From Mesostigma viride (Eukaryota; Streptophyta; Mesostigmatophyceae; Mesostigmatales; Mesostigmataceae): DNA of 64,000 bases. The position numbers and the translations under genes are program-made. Below, in pieces: positions 1 to 18,589 of the stretch. Where the stretch lies: the NCBI GenBank assembly GCA_009746045.1, contig RPFO01000080.1, positions 4,156,981-4,220,980 on the forward strand. The letters run 5' to 3'. The notes under the pieces are model-generated. The model worked only from the letters and a program-made list of their open reading frames with translations. It was not told the DNA's origin and searched no databases. The number at the start of each line of letters is the position of its first letter. Position 1 is the stretch's first letter.

Positions 1-120
1 TAATAGTATAATAGTATAATAGTATAGCAGTATAGTAGCATAGTAGCATAGTAGTATAGTAGTATAGTAGCAATTTCATGTAGTATAGTAGTATAGTAGC
101 ATAGTAGTGTAGTAGTACTA
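1..120. repeat. Degenerate TAGTA/TAGCA satellite
   Basis: Imperfect tandem copies of TAGTATAGTAG and TAGCATAGTAG run from the window edge to about position 120, so the array probably continues to the left. It lies in the intron or region 3' of the last visible SHQ1 exon. No coding potential is apparent. Confidence 0.85.
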
Positions 121-182
121 TACATCTTTTAACAATGGAGGGAGTGGAGCGTAAATATGAAAAGTGTGATGTTTTTTTAAGC

Positions 183-271
183 ACGTGCCCGAACAGAATG
201 GACGGCATGCCAAAACACATCAAGCTCCTCGTGCAGTTAAAAAAATGCACCTACGGTTGCCCACAACATAC

Positions 272-300
<29 letters not shown>
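183..300. repeat. Duplicated 3' edge of SHQ1 exon 7
   Basis: The exon 7 end near 272-298 and the stretch 187-212 are near copies. On the minus strand both encode GIPSILFG or GMPSILFG, about 84 bp apart. The copy has lost the GTATGT donor. Confidence 0.7.
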
Positions 301-7969
<7,669 letters not shown>

Positions 7970-8660
7970 TTTTCTACGGGGGAGCCAAATGTAGCCCGAT
8001 TCAGAACATTACATAGCTAGCCCGTCTGACAATCTTCACGAATATAACGACACGTATATGCAAAATTTCCGCCCTGGTATACGCATTCTCCCGAATGCCG
8101 ACCGCCATTAGCCATTGCCGACCGGATTACTTTTTGCCGAATGTGGCACCCAGTTACACGTCTGCGGAGGCGGTGGCAAATGCCAGCAAGGCCCACGAAT
8201 TGGCGCCAGTGTCGACCGCGGGATCTTGCGGCGCCCAATTGTACTCCGCAGCGGTAGGTTGCACCAGTGCTCGTTTCTCGTGGCAAGCTTTGGTGGCATC
8301 CTACTAGTGTTGCGAAACTGGCCGCCGTACTCGGTCGTTTTTATTGAATGGCAGTTGGCAATTGCCACGAGCCCCCGACTTCCATAATTTGGTGCGGCCG
8401 CTGCGAGCGAGCGAGATGGCGGACAAGTCCATGTTACCTTGTTAGAAAATTTTGGATACTTTGGCTTCTATGCAGAAGACGCTTTCTAGGCAATACGCAT
8501 ACCCCTGGACCTGCTCGTGATGGGTAATTCTATGCGAAGACCTTGGCAATGACGAGAAGCCACGCGGGCAACGAGCGGGGATGAGGTGAATATGGGCAGT
8601 TGTTATCTGGGCAGACTTCGTTAGGAAGACTATTGTGGGGCGTCGCGGCCTAAGGTCAGA
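7970..8660. promoter_or_regulatory. Shared divergent promoter region of SHQ1 and rlmN
   Basis: 691 bp separate the two start codons, which point away from each other. No convincing gene lies within. I see no clear TATA box. A GC-rich stretch with GCGAGCGAGCGAGATGGCGG near 8401-8422 could be promoter sequence, but that is only a suggestion. The position between two head-to-head genes is what supports this call. Confidence 0.55.
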
Positions 8661-11600
8661 ATGGTTGGGAAAAGAGTGCTAAATCCGGCTCCTGTGTTCG
8701 ACGAGCCAGCGCTTGTCCAATTTCTTCTCGACAATGGCATCAAACCTGTGCACGCCTCGGCGATCTGGAGGTGAGCGACACGGACAAGGATATCAGCCTA
8801 TGGCACGTTCAAAACCTGAAGCGAGTATTGGGGGAAGCCACAGATACTATCCGGGCCGTTTGGCAATTTGTAGCACGTGGGAGTAGATACGACGTCTGTC
8901 TTGCAAACCAGCTGACGCCCCCTAAATAGGGCATTCTGCTTTATATTTTACCAGCCTAGGTACTCCCGCTTTGCTGCCGATACATGGTTAGTATATCTGC
9001 CCCTTACACAACCGTCGATCCCTCGCTGGGAATCTCTCGCTGGGATTCGCTCGGCTGCTACATGCAGGCAGCTTCTACTCCGTGAAAATCAACAAAGGGA
9101 TCATCCCGACGCTTCCCCCAGCGCACGAGAATTCTCCCTGGAGACCCTGGCGGAGCTCGTCCCCACCCTGCCCAAGCAGGTCCCCTCGCTCCTATCCCGC
9201 AGCTTCGCGGCGCTCACCTCACGCGTGGTTGAGGAGAACCACTCGGTCGACAACGCGACGACCAAGCTATTAATAGAGCTGCAGGACGGCATGCGCGTGG
9301 AGTCGGTCATCATGCGCTACGACACCACGTTGGGACGCGAGTCGGGGGGAACCCAGCGGGCGACGCTCTGCGTCTCCTCACAGGTGTGCGGCGTACTGTC
9401 GCTGTTCAGCGGCACGTTACCGTTGCGATCCATTCCAGTTCATATAGTAGTATTTATGGGATGTTATGCCAGTTCATGTACACCATGAATATTACATATA
9501 GACTATAGTAGAGTGCTGTTACGGCATACCAGCATGCAGTATGAATGCGTGCTAGGGTATGCCCACAGTACGTCCACCCAATTCCATTACGGCAGGCGGG
9601 TCAAGGCACGTCCGCTCTGCCACGTGTCGACGCCGTGGTCGCTCTAACTATAAGGGCACGATGCAGAGCCTTTCTGCCACATCGATTGTGAATGAGATGT
9701 CGGCTGTCACGAATGGCTATTCAGAGGTGTGGGCTGCCAGGTAGCACTCCTGTATTTGCACACACGTACACCTTGTCTGTTGGCGTGAACACCACGATGG
9801 TGACTTGAGCAAAGCGACAAACTCTGCGCTAGTACGCCCAATCGGCACGTTATAATAATCGCTACAGTCGGGACGCCAACACCAAATGGCAACCAGCACA
9901 ACATTTTCACAACCTGAACCCCTGAGAATGCATTTAGAAAGTCATCCCCTTAGAATGCCCTTAGAATGCTCTTTGAATGGCACGCCCTTAGAATGGCATC
10001 ACTTACGCATGCGATCTCACAACGGCGGGCGGCATCTTGGGTCTGTTGTCACTCATGCTTGCACGCTGCACTCGCACTCATGCTTGCATGCTGTTCTGGC
10101 ACAGCTATGGCATTCGCTGCTCCGCCTCTTGTACCGGTCCGATGCAGGGACGGTAGTGCATGCACTCTGTGCATCATATAGGGCACTCGACATGTATGCG
10201 TGCGCACGTCGGTACGTCATACAGGGCACTGCGCACTACCGTGTCGTAGTATGCACACTTCGTGCCCTGCTGTACCCGTTAGGGTTGGGTCGGTTACCGG
10301 TTTTAGCCCATCGGTACCGGAACTACTTGCCCTCGGCTACCGGTACCGGTATCGGTTACCGGGCGAGGCAGTCGGTACCGGTACCGGTTACCGTCGGTTA
10401 CCGGTACCGGTACCCAAAGGCATGCCGAACCAGTGAAGGCCGGCTAAAAGTCCAGTGCTAGTGTGCCAGAAGTGCTCGTTACCATCGGTTACCGGTACCG
10501 ATTACCATCGGTTACCGGTTACCGTTACCATGTTGCTGTCTGAAAGACTGACGAAATCCTTGCCGGGCTGGCTGTTGTCACTTGGCGCGGCGCTGAAGTA
10601 ACGGTAACCGAGCGGTAACCGAGTACCTCGGTTACCGAGGATGGCCTTCTGTACCGGTACCGGTTACCGTGGAGGCCGTCCGTTACCGGTATTGGTACTA
10701 CCGGTAACCGGTTCCGGTAACCGACCCCTCGGTTACTCCCTGGTAACCGACCCAACCCTAGTACCCGTACATTATGCGGCTTATAGCACCGGTTGGCTGC
10801 AAGATGGCGTGCTCCATCTGCTGACACACACAACATGCCTGTATCCTTAGCCATGCATAGGCTGCTGTAACCTTTCGAATATGACCACACCGAACTATAT
10901 GCATGACAGGTATAAGGGTTGAAGGTTCCTCTATCGGTACCCACGTGACGCAGTCACGTGCCTTTAGTTTAATCTAGCGTGCACTGGTCGGCTGCGATGC
11001 GGCATCGGCATGCTCGTTCTGCTGACACACGCACACCGCCTGTACCCTCACAACCTTATCGTAGCATGGCCATGGCAGCATGACCATGGCAGCATGACCA
11101 TGGCAGCATGGCCATGGAAGCATGGCCATGGAAGCATGGCCATGGCAGAAGGACCACGACCTCAGGTACCTTTTGAATATTTCCGTTCTAAAAACAAATC
11201 ACTACATGTGCATGTTATATATCGGCATATATCCTCGCGCAGGTCGGCTGCAAGATGGCGTGCTCCTTCTGCGCGACCGGGACGCTGGGCATGAAGGGCC
11301 AGCTGAGCGCGGGCGAGATCTTGGAGCAGCTGGTGCACGCCAACCGCGTCACGCCCATCCGCAACGTGGTCTTCATGGGCATGGGGGAGGTGGGTGGGCA
11401 GCCAGTCTTATTCGTACAGCACACTGTGCGTAAATGGGAGTTGATGAGGCCGGTGTGCGGCATGGGCGAGGTGGGCGGGCAGCCAGTTGTAGTGGTGTCA
11501 ATCAACCAACGCTATTACACTGTTCGAGGGTGTTGCGACGGGGTCTTCATCAGCGGCATCGGCGAGGTGGGGGGCATCCCTGCATCCCCTCCCCCATGCA

Positions 11601-14447
11601 GCCCCTGACCAGCTATGACGCGGTAATCTCTGCGGTCATCCTTCTTATCGTTGCTTTTGCTTTTGCAACGATCCTCCACATATTTACTTGTACCCGTGTC
11701 CCCCCCCCCCATTTTTCGCCCTTTTTTTTTTGATGTCCTCCCACAGCCCCTCAACAACTACGACGCGGTCATCTGTGCGGTCAAGGCCATGACCGACGTG
11801 TCCCGTTTTGGCCTCGCTCCAAGCCGCGTGACCATCTCCACCGTGGGGGTGGTCCCCCGCATCCTCACCCTGACCAGGGACGCGCCAGGTGTCAACTTGG
11901 CGCTATCGCTGCACGCGGCCGAGCAGGGGCTGCGCGCGCAGATCATGCCGGCGGCCAAGGCATACCCGCTGCCCAAGCTGATGGACGCGATCCGAACGTA
12001 TATGGCGGAGAGGTGGGCACCGATTCTGTGGGCTTGTCGGTAGTGGGCTTATTGCCGCCAAAGTTGATGGACGCGATCCGAACGTATATGGCAGAGAGAG
12101 GTGGGTTCATTGCTGCCAAAGCTGATGGGCGCAATCAAAACGTATATGGCGAATACGTTGGTACTAGATCAGTTGTTTGCTTCTAGTTCTTTAGGCTATT
12201 TGATCTTCCTTATATGGCCAAAGCTGATGGAGGCAATCAGGACGTATAGCACGAAAAACATTTCTTTTGAAAGTTTGTTAGTGTTTTTCTTAGTTCTGTA
12301 ACTTCTTTGGAAAGGAATTTCTTTTCCACTAAAAACAAACTTATGGGTGCAGTTCGGACGTACATGGCGGACCGGAGGGTTTATTCTTATTTATATATTG
12401 GGGTTGTCGTTGCTGTGTTGGGTGCTGCGATATGCGTAGCATATGCTTTCAAACGTACGCATATGCTTGTGTAGCATACGCGTCTTCGCTCCCAAGTTTG
12501 GAAAGGATGCAAACATACATGGCCGGGAGGTTGGTGTGTGTTCCTTTCTTTTCCCTTCAGCCAGCATTTACGACTTTCTTGTCCCTATTGTGAGCATGGG
12601 TGCACTTAAAACACACCCCTTGCACGGATCGAGTGGTCAGTTGCAGGTTTGTGTTCGTTGCTTGATTACCCCTGTATGCACTCTGCACCCCTTTCGCTTG
12701 TCCGTATACTACTACATTCTACTTTAGTTATAGCACTACTACATTCTACTGTATTTATACTACTACTAAATTATACTTTAGTTGTAGTACTTCTACATTA
12801 TACTTTATTTATAGTACTACTACATTCTACTGTATTTATAGTACTACTACATACTACTTTATTTATTATATCAATTAGACAACCAGCGCAGGCCAAAATT
12901 TTCGAGGATCCGGACCACGGTAGCTCGAGCCTGCTGTAAGTGCTGTATCTTATCCGCGTTTGTCGAGTCCTTCAGGATGATAGAAATGAGTGGATGTGGA
13001 TGTGTATAGCCGTGTACGTTACAAATTATGGGATATATATAGCAGAAGTAGTACTAAATAAATATCGCAAGATTGCACGCTGCAGACACCTTGGGTGAGT
13101 TGGGCCTGTCAACAGTGGGTGTGTGTCCTACTTCGGTCTGTCCTCAAGCTTGCGGTCGGTTCCCTCCCACCCTCCACTCCAACCCCTTTTGTTTACCACC
13201 AGCGGCCGCAAGGTCTTCATCCAGTACATCCTGCTCGCCGACGTCAACGACACCGACGAGTGCGCGCACAACCTGGGGGCGCTGCTGCGGGGGTGGGGCT
13301 TGGTACGTGGGAGAGCCTTTTCCTTTTCCTCTTGTACTCTTTTCCGTGTCTCTCAAAGTTGGGAGTTTGCATGTGGTGAGGACTGCGAGTCGGTATTACT
13401 TGGCGGTGGTGGGACTTGGTACGTGAAGAGCCTTCAGTGGACCTTAAATCGAATGCATTGATTTGTGGTGGGAGTGGGAGTTGGAGTGGGAGTGAGGGTG
13501 GGGGTGGGGGTGGGGGTGGGGGTGGGGGTGGGGTGGGGGTGGGGTGGGGGTGGGGGTGGGGGTGGGGGTGGGGGTGGGGGTTGTGGACAAGGCCTTTCTT
13601 GAGGATGGGAGTCAGTACGTGGAAGAGCCTTGGGACTAGGTATGTGGCGGGATGGTAGTAGGTCCGTGCGAGAGTTTTCTTTTCAAGGGTGAGGGTCAAG
13701 GCGGTACATGGAATATTTTTTCCTAAGGGCGGGACTTGGTGCGTGGGAGAGCCTTTTTTGAAAGGTTGGAGTGTGTGGGTGGAAGGGCCCTAACAAGGGG
13801 GTGGGAGTTGGTTGAGGGGTGGGTAGGGAGTTGGTATGTGGAAGAGCCTTTTGAGGGGCTGTTTTGGTTGCTAGTTATTTCTTGTTCGCGGCGCAGCCCA
13901 ACTGGTTCATACACACTAGACAACATGTGAAAGTGCCTTGTATTCCGCATCACCTGGCAGGCGGTGAACCTGACCCCGATGGGCTAAACCACACTTCTCA
14001 ATGACGTCACTTCATCACTTTTTTTCTGCACCGCCACCCTTATTACTGGAACCGCGACAGATAGTGAGCATGATTTCATTTGCCAGATCCAAATCCATAC
14101 TAAACTAATCCGCGTCACGTCCTCTCCACTTTCTTAATTCGTCACCGCCACCCTGGCAGACGGTGAACCTGATCCCCTTCAACCCCACCGCCGCCGTCGC
14201 CGACGGATTCCACTACGAGGCCCCAAGCGAGGAGCGGCTGCAAGCGTTCCACCGTGTCCTTCGCCAGGATTATGGCCTCGCCGCCACGGTTCGGCGCGAG
14301 ATGGGGCAGGATATCTCGGGAGCATGCGGACAGCTGGCGCTGGACAAGATGGACACGCGCGTGTTCAGGCGGCAGGGTGGGGGGGGCAGCGAGGGGGGGA
14401 GGTGTGGGTCGGCACTCGGGGATATCGAGGACATAGCGGTGCATTGA
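8661..14447 (+). CDS. rlmN: RlmN-type radical-SAM 23S rRNA/tRNA adenine-C2 methyltransferase, complete, 6 exons
   Basis: RlmN enzymes methylate C2 of an adenosine in large-subunit rRNA and some tRNAs, using S-adenosylmethionine and a 4Fe-4S cluster. Exons: 8661-8770, 9122-9383, 11243-11389, 11747-12012, 13203-13302 and 14160-14447 (TGA). All have GT..AG borders and join in phase to 390 residues, close to plant homologues. Exon 1 starts MVGKRVLNPAPVFDEPALVQ. Exon 2 has TTKLLIELQDGMRVESVIMR and TLCVSSQ. Exon 3 has the cluster motif CKMACSFC (CX3CX2C), then NVVFMGMGE. Exon 4 continues PLNNYDAV, has TISTVGVVPR and LALSLHAAEQ, and ends AYPLPKLMDAIRTYMAE. Exon 5 has VFIQYILLADVNDTDECAHN. Exon 6 has TVNLIPFNP and MGQDISGACGQL, with the usual C-terminal Cys. 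A short Gly-rich tail follows. No transit peptide is obvious, so cytosol or nucleus is as likely as an organelle. Introns are large and full of repeats. Confidence 0.95.
10280..10760. repeat. Cluster of GGTACCGGTTACCG palindromic repeats
   Basis: Dozens of overlapping copies of CGGTACCGGTTACCG and variants such as GGTAACCGAG lie within rlmN intron 2. The unit is self-complementary, so the whole stretch could fold on itself. Confidence 0.85.
10788..11272 (+). repeat. Upstream copies of the 5' edge of rlmN exon 3
   Basis: The start of exon 3 (GTCGGCTGCAAGATGGCGTG at 11243) has decayed forerunners in intron 2 at about 10788-10850 (GGCTGCAAGATGGCGTGCTC conserved) and 10984-11046 (GGTCGGCTGCGATGCGGC). 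The two intronic copies share a further TTCTGCTGACACAC-like tail that the real exon lacks. Confidence 0.82.
11063..11150. repeat. Short minisatellite, CATGGCCATGG-type units
   Basis: Six or so 14-15 bp units built on CCATGGCAGCATGG or CCATGGAAGCATGG, in rlmN intron 2, about 90 bp before exon 3. Confidence 0.85.
11372..11580 (+). repeat. Copies of the 3' edge of rlmN exon 3 within intron 3
   Basis: The exon end GGCATGGGGGAGGTGGGTGG, with its donor, is echoed at about 11455-11487 and 11548-11580 (GGCATGGGCGAGGTGGGCGG, GGCATCGGCGAGGTGGGGGG). Each copy keeps a potential GAG|GT junction, so alternative donors exist. Confidence 0.82.
11590..11790 (+). repeat. Copy of the 5' edge of rlmN exon 4 within intron 3
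   Basis: CAGCCCCTGACCAGCTATGACGCGG at about 11596-11620 copies the acceptor and first codons of exon 4 (11744 on). It would encode PLTSYDAVISAV against PLNNYDAVICAV. It runs into TATCGTTGC-rich sequence instead of the exon. Confidence 0.82.
11960..12535 (+). repeat. Five decaying copies of the 3' edge of rlmN exon 4
   Basis: The exon end (CCCAAGCTGATGGACGCGAT ... TATATGGCGGAGAG) is followed in intron 4 by copies at about 12052-12105, 12115-12155, 12218-12255, 12340-12375 and 12505-12535. The first would encode PKLMDAIRTYMAER again; later ones drift to PKLMGAIKTYMA, PKLMEAIRTYS, MGAVRTYMADR and a last TYMAGR remnant. Similarity falls with distance. Confidence 0.88.
12703..12870. repeat. Tandem TACTACTACATTCTACTTTA repeat
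   Basis: About six units of 26-30 bp, AT-rich, in rlmN intron 4. Confidence 0.85.
12882..13040 (+). repeat. Dispersed repeat, copy 1 (partner at 51424)
   Basis: GACAACCAGCGCAGGCCA followed by GGACCACGGTAGCTCGAGCC and a TTCAGGATGAT block recurs in the same orientation at about 51424-51570, in an intron of the LRR gene. The two copies are about 130-150 bp and moderately diverged. No coding frame is apparent. Confidence 0.8.
13296..13855 (+). repeat. Copies of the 3' edge of rlmN exon 5 and a GGGGTG microsatellite
   Basis: The exon 5 end and donor (GGGCTTGGTACGTGGGAGAG) recurs in decayed form at about 13411, 13610, 13733 and 13826, each followed by AGAGCCTT. A (GGGGTG)n tract fills about 13484-13580. 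All in rlmN intron 5. Confidence 0.82.
13957..13995 (+). repeat. Copy of the 5' edge of rlmN exon 6
   Basis: GGCAGGCGGTGAACCTGACC at 13957 copies the acceptor and first codons of exon 6 (GGCAGACGGTGAACCTGATC at 14155). It hits an in-frame stop (TAA at 13986-13988), so it is a dead copy. Confidence 0.78.
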
Positions 14448-14543
14448 TTCTGGTGGATGTCAAGGTCATTGCTGTTTATGGATGGATGCTGGTGGCCAGG
14501 AATATTGGACAGCAATGGTCGTGATTTTGAAAGCACGGCGAGC

Positions 14544-14548
14544 TGTAA
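14544..14548 (+). terminator. TGTAA poly(A) signal candidate for rlmN
   Basis: TGTAA lies 97 bases after the rlmN stop. TGTAA is the usual poly(A) signal of many chlorophyte algae. Chance occurrence of a 5-mer is likely, so this is weak support. Confidence 0.4.
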
Positions 14549-15255
14549 ATCCATGAGACAGAAAGCATGGGCTTGATTTAACTATGAAGGCCTGCTGTGC
14601 CATGCCCCTATGGTGGCCGGTGCCTATGGCGGCATGTGCCCGTACTAAAATTAGTAGCACGTGACTGGGTCACATGCGCAGAATCCATCATGTGCCCATC
14701 AAGGGCCACTCATGCATGCATGCCCGATGGGCAAGTCATAAGCAGCCGTTATCTCACGTTATATCAGGCTGGCATGACATTGTTTGCTCATGGGGTATGG
14801 CCACGCCAGGAAATGGTGCACGGTCCTGCATATATGCGAGTTCATTAGCAAGCAAGTTTCAGAGGAGTTTTGCGCATTCTTGCATGTCAAGGAAAGGTGA
14901 TGCGCTCACATATGTGAGTACTGCCTAGGCCATTTTACAAAAAGGAACCCCCCCTTTGAATTTAGGCAATAGAAGCTAGAACCATGCATGCGGCCGGAGG
15001 CATCGATCCATGGACAACCAGGTTGCACCGTACGTGCAAGCTTACTTGCACTCACATGGTATAGTAGCTATGCTTTAGCCCAGTGATCAGAATAATTTAT
15101 TATAGCGTACTGTGCATGGCCTGGCTTTCCATGCACCTAATCTCAAGTTAGGCGACAGAGAAAGGGGTGGTCCCTTGATCCCCATTCTTGCTGTGCATTA
15201 TAATTAATGAACAATTTTATAATAAAAATAAAATAAATTTAATATTTACACTAGC
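14549..15255. other. Intergenic stretch without recognisable genes
   Basis: Between the rlmN 3' end and the next open frame I see only short open frames and AT-rich sequence near 15195-15250. Nothing here is supported as a gene or a structured repeat. Confidence 0.5.
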
Positions 15256-15639
15256 TTAGACTGCGTCATGAGAGCATAAGTCCTCAGTGGGATGGATATA
15301 GGATTGTCTCCTTATATAGGGTTGTCTCCTGCACCTAGGAGCCTCTCTCCCCACTCCAGCACGTACCATCTCACGCATGGCCGCCTCCTCATCCGCAATC
15401 CTCTGACGTAGTCTTCCCACATCCTGTTCCACCCCCTCCACCATCTTTCTATACATCGCTGCGTGTTGTTCATCATGTTGTAATCTGTTCTTGGCTGCTG
15501 AGAGGCGGTCTGCTGCTAATCGGGCTCCGTCTCGTCCTGGCGTGGTATTAACAGGAAAGAAAAATGGTGACGATGCACTAGGCACCGGAGTTCGCTCGCT
15601 TGGAATCCTGGGCGACAGCGACCCTCCTCCTCGACCCAC
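15256..15639 (-). CDS. Uncharacterised open frame with coiled-coil character, possibly transposon-derived
   Basis: An open frame of 127 codons, product not recognised. Its middle (LSAAKNRLQHDEQHAAMYRK and VEQDVGRLRQRIADEEAAMR) is charged and shows heptad spacing suggestive of a coiled coil. The 3' end overlaps a motif ACTGCGTCATGAGAGCATAA that resembles the arm of the inverted repeat at 20819-20915, so it may be part of a transposon. No splice context or homologue is known to me. It could be spurious. Confidence 0.3.
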   Translation of the reverse strand: MGRGGGSLSPRIPSERTPVPSASSPFFFPVNTTPGRDGARLAADRLSAAKNRLQHDEQHAAMYRKMVEGVEQDVGRLRQRIADEEAAMREMVRAGVGREAPRCRRQPYIRRQSYIHPTEDLCSHDAV

Positions 15640-16600
15640 GCCGGTTAGAGATGGCTCGCCTGGTTGGAGACCAGACGCAAATGACAGAAAACTTGGGCCC
15701 GACGGACAACGATGCCCGCCTCACTTCAGACATAGAAGTACGATTGAAATCAAGTTGACGCCGTGGAGTAAGAGTAGTTGTCTCAGCACCTTCCCTAGTA
15801 ATCGGTTCACGAGATGATGATGGATCTCTTGCACCTGGGTCAGTAGCCTGGTGTAAAGAGTGATCAGTTGTGTCTTCGAACTACTCATACTACCACATGT
15901 AGTCGCGATCGTCTACCTAGTAGAAACACGGTTACGGCTGACTGTCAGTGAGAAAGAGCAAGACATTCACATCAGGATGTGTCTCTCTCTGTATCACCTG
16001 GAGTGGAGTTTGCCGGCGCAGCTCAATGATTCTTCCCGGATGATAGACATCTGTTCAACGTTGTACTACCCGGAAGGTTATGACCTCAAGAGAAACACCG
16101 AAGTAGAGATCCTCCGATACCAATGTAACGACTAAAAATGATCATCAACATCATCCATTGTCCAAATACGAAAGATCTTTTACCTGGGTTGCTTTTCTGG
16201 GTCACAGAACTTCAAGTATCCAGGCAACGTTGAGATGAAGATTCCACAGTGACGTGATTGAAGGAACCACAACCCCTTGTAGACACAACGACAAGCGTGT
16301 GCCCTATAGACGCCTTCTGCGGAACTGCAAGTAGTCTAGTACCAAAGGGCTTTATGAATGGAAAACAAAGACAAGCTTTATTATACCATGATGGATCAAA
16401 ACCAACGTGTCAACAACGGCGACCCCACGTCCTTGATATCGACGTGCTTGTCGAGCATGCCTCAACCTTAGCCAGAACCTTAGCCAGAAAAGAACCAATC
16501 AGAATCATGGAATTCTAAACAAGATCTTCGTATCCATCCTAGTCACACAAAACAGAACAACACCACGTACAACCAGCCTGGCAGAATCCAGGTATGAGAT
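15640..16600. other. Intergenic stretch, no supported gene
   Basis: Only short unlinked open frames on both strands; no family motif recognised. Confidence 0.45.
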
Positions 16601-16609
16601 CCTAAATCT

Positions 16610-16860
16610 GTAGTAAGCACTAAAGTCCCAAAGGAGCATTTAAGACTTGGTAGTACCGACCAACAAACTATAACCCCACGTGGATCAGGCCACGACCAAT
16701 GAGGGCTTCTAACAGTCGGTTGACAAAGTACAAGTTTAAAGTACCACCGACGTCTTAGAAATCTCATAACTTTCTCAGTACTGATCCAAAAGTCCTCGAA
16801 TAAAAGCCAAACGTTCACAAAACAAAGGATGTAACAACAAATCATTTTTGCTTGTTACAG
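16610..16860. repeat. Dispersed repeat shared with 22190-22385
   Basis: Both stretches contain, in the same order, AACCCCAC(G/T)TGGATCA, CCAATGA(TGA)GGG, an AGTACCAC block, ATAACTTTCTCA, CCTCGAAT(A/G)AAAGCCAAAC and GGATGTAACAAC. They are clearly related but diverged. Function unknown. Confidence 0.72.
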
Positions 16861-17074
16861 CCAACTACGTCAAGAAGCAACACGATATTGTGGCCGACAG
16901 AGCCAACCAAGTCAGACCACAAGTCACTTTCAACAATAAGCTGGGTTAGGACAATCATAAGGGTCTCCTACATCTCTTGGTCCGTCGTTATCATCATTAT
17001 CTTCTGGACCTGGTGCCTCTTCTGGAACATCTGGAACAGTTGGTGCCTCTTTTGGATACCAAAACCAAGCAGGG

Positions 17075-17650
17075 ACACGGCGAGGATCGAGGACGCACAA
17101 CCAAGGAGAAAAGCAAGGATGAGTACAGGCAACCCAGGAGGAACACACCCAGCCAGGATGAGGACGCCCAACCAAGGAGGAACACAGCAAGGATGACGAC
17201 GCGCAACCAAGGAGGAACACGGCAAGCATGAGGACGCGCAACCAAGGAGGAACACCGCAAGGATGGGGACGCGCAACCACGGTAGGAACACAACAAAGAT
17301 GAGGACGCGCAACCAATTAGGGGGAACACGGCAAGGATGAGGAAGCAGAGAGGAACCCGGCAAGGATGACGACGCGCAACCAAGGAGGAACACAGCAAGG
17401 ATGAGGACGCGCAATCATTTATGTAGGAACACAGCAAGGATGACTGGATGAGGACACGCGATCATTGAGTCCTGAACAAAGCAAGGATGAGGACGCACAA
17501 CCAATGAGGAACACGGCAAGGATGAGGACACGCCACCAAGGAGGAACAAAGCAAGGATGAGGACACGCAACCATTGAAGGCAGACAGCAAGGATGAGGAC
17601 ACGCGACCAAGGAGGAACACAGCAAGGGTGAGGATGCGCAATCGAGAACC
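17075..17650. repeat. Minisatellite of about 35 bp, AGGAACACGGCAAGGATGAG units
   Basis: About 15 copies of a unit reading ACCAAGGAGGAACACGGCAA then GGATGAGGACGCGCA, with small length changes. Open frames seen on both strands are repeat by-products. Confidence 0.9.
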
Positions 17651-17916
17651 CTAGGACAGTTAAAAGTGTCCGTGCGCATTTGTGTGAGGGTGCGAACAAA
17701 ACCAATCCCAGGGTTACACCTCTTTGAAAAAAGGGCCCACCGTCATTGGAAAGATGTCACATCAAACACTTGCGGTACCCACCTGAGGGGGTGCCATAAG
17801 CAGAGCTTCTCTCGTTGCCTTGAAAGGCAGGCCACAGGTTCAATAAACTGCTCACTGGGAGAGTCTAGCAACTACTGTGGGTGCAATAAAGCTTCGACAT
17901 AGCAAAAGCATAGCGG

Positions 17917-18300
17917 ATGAAGTGGGGCTGCCCCGATGGTCCAGTGGCCACAACAGACAGATAGATAGATAGGCCGAACTATGTTTACCGTGTTGGGTCA
18001 CGCGCGGTACCGGCCCCACTCACACTGCCAGCCTGGGGGAAGGCATCTTTCATAACCTCTGATGCCGGCCAACGCGCTTTGCAGGCCATCTGCCGCCAAA
18101 TGACAGACAAGCCCGGAGGCTGACTAGTTGTGAGCCCATGCATCCTTCATATGATAACACATGTCGAGGCCCAGCCTATCACGAAAGTCCAGCGAGGGCA
18201 ACCATTCCGAGCGCGGCCAGGCCGGGGGCTGCCATGTATAAGGACAGCACGCCCGCCCGGGGCTGCGCCGGCTTGGTGCCAGCTAGTCTAGACTCTAGTC
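17917..18300 (-). mobile_element. LINE 3'-end fragment (family of 19160 and 21005)
   Basis: Matches the 3' part of the LINE fragment at 21005-21330 in the same orientation. Shared landmarks: GGCCGAACTAT, CCGTGTTGGGTCACRC, GTGAGCCCATGC, ATGTCGAGGCCCA and TGCGCCGGCTTGGTGCCAGC. Read on the minus strand it corresponds to the end of the reverse-transcriptase pseudogene at 20020-20160. 5'-truncation is typical of LINE insertion. Confidence 0.72.
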
Positions 18301-18589
18301 AGTAATTCACATGGCCATTCTCAAAAAACCCATCCAAATTCGGGCTTTACTCATCGTGGTCGACGCGGGTCCTTTGGTGCGTTTCGTTCGCATTGGGCTG
18401 AAGGAGGCGCATTGCGACCGGACCATTCGGATGACTCATCATTTAGTAAACCCCGGCCCGAGCCGTTTCTCTGTCCAAATCCGGCCATTTTATTTAGGTC
18501 CTTGAGGCTTCCGGCCTTTTACGATTGGACGGCATTCAGATTGGGCTCGAAGCTCGAGTAGGGGGCCATAGCCCTGCCAGGGTGGGTGG

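Noticed and set aside
16968-17705. Repeat proteins with ASSSLLCSS or RTRNQGG units
   Set aside because: They are translations of the 35-bp minisatellite in different frames.
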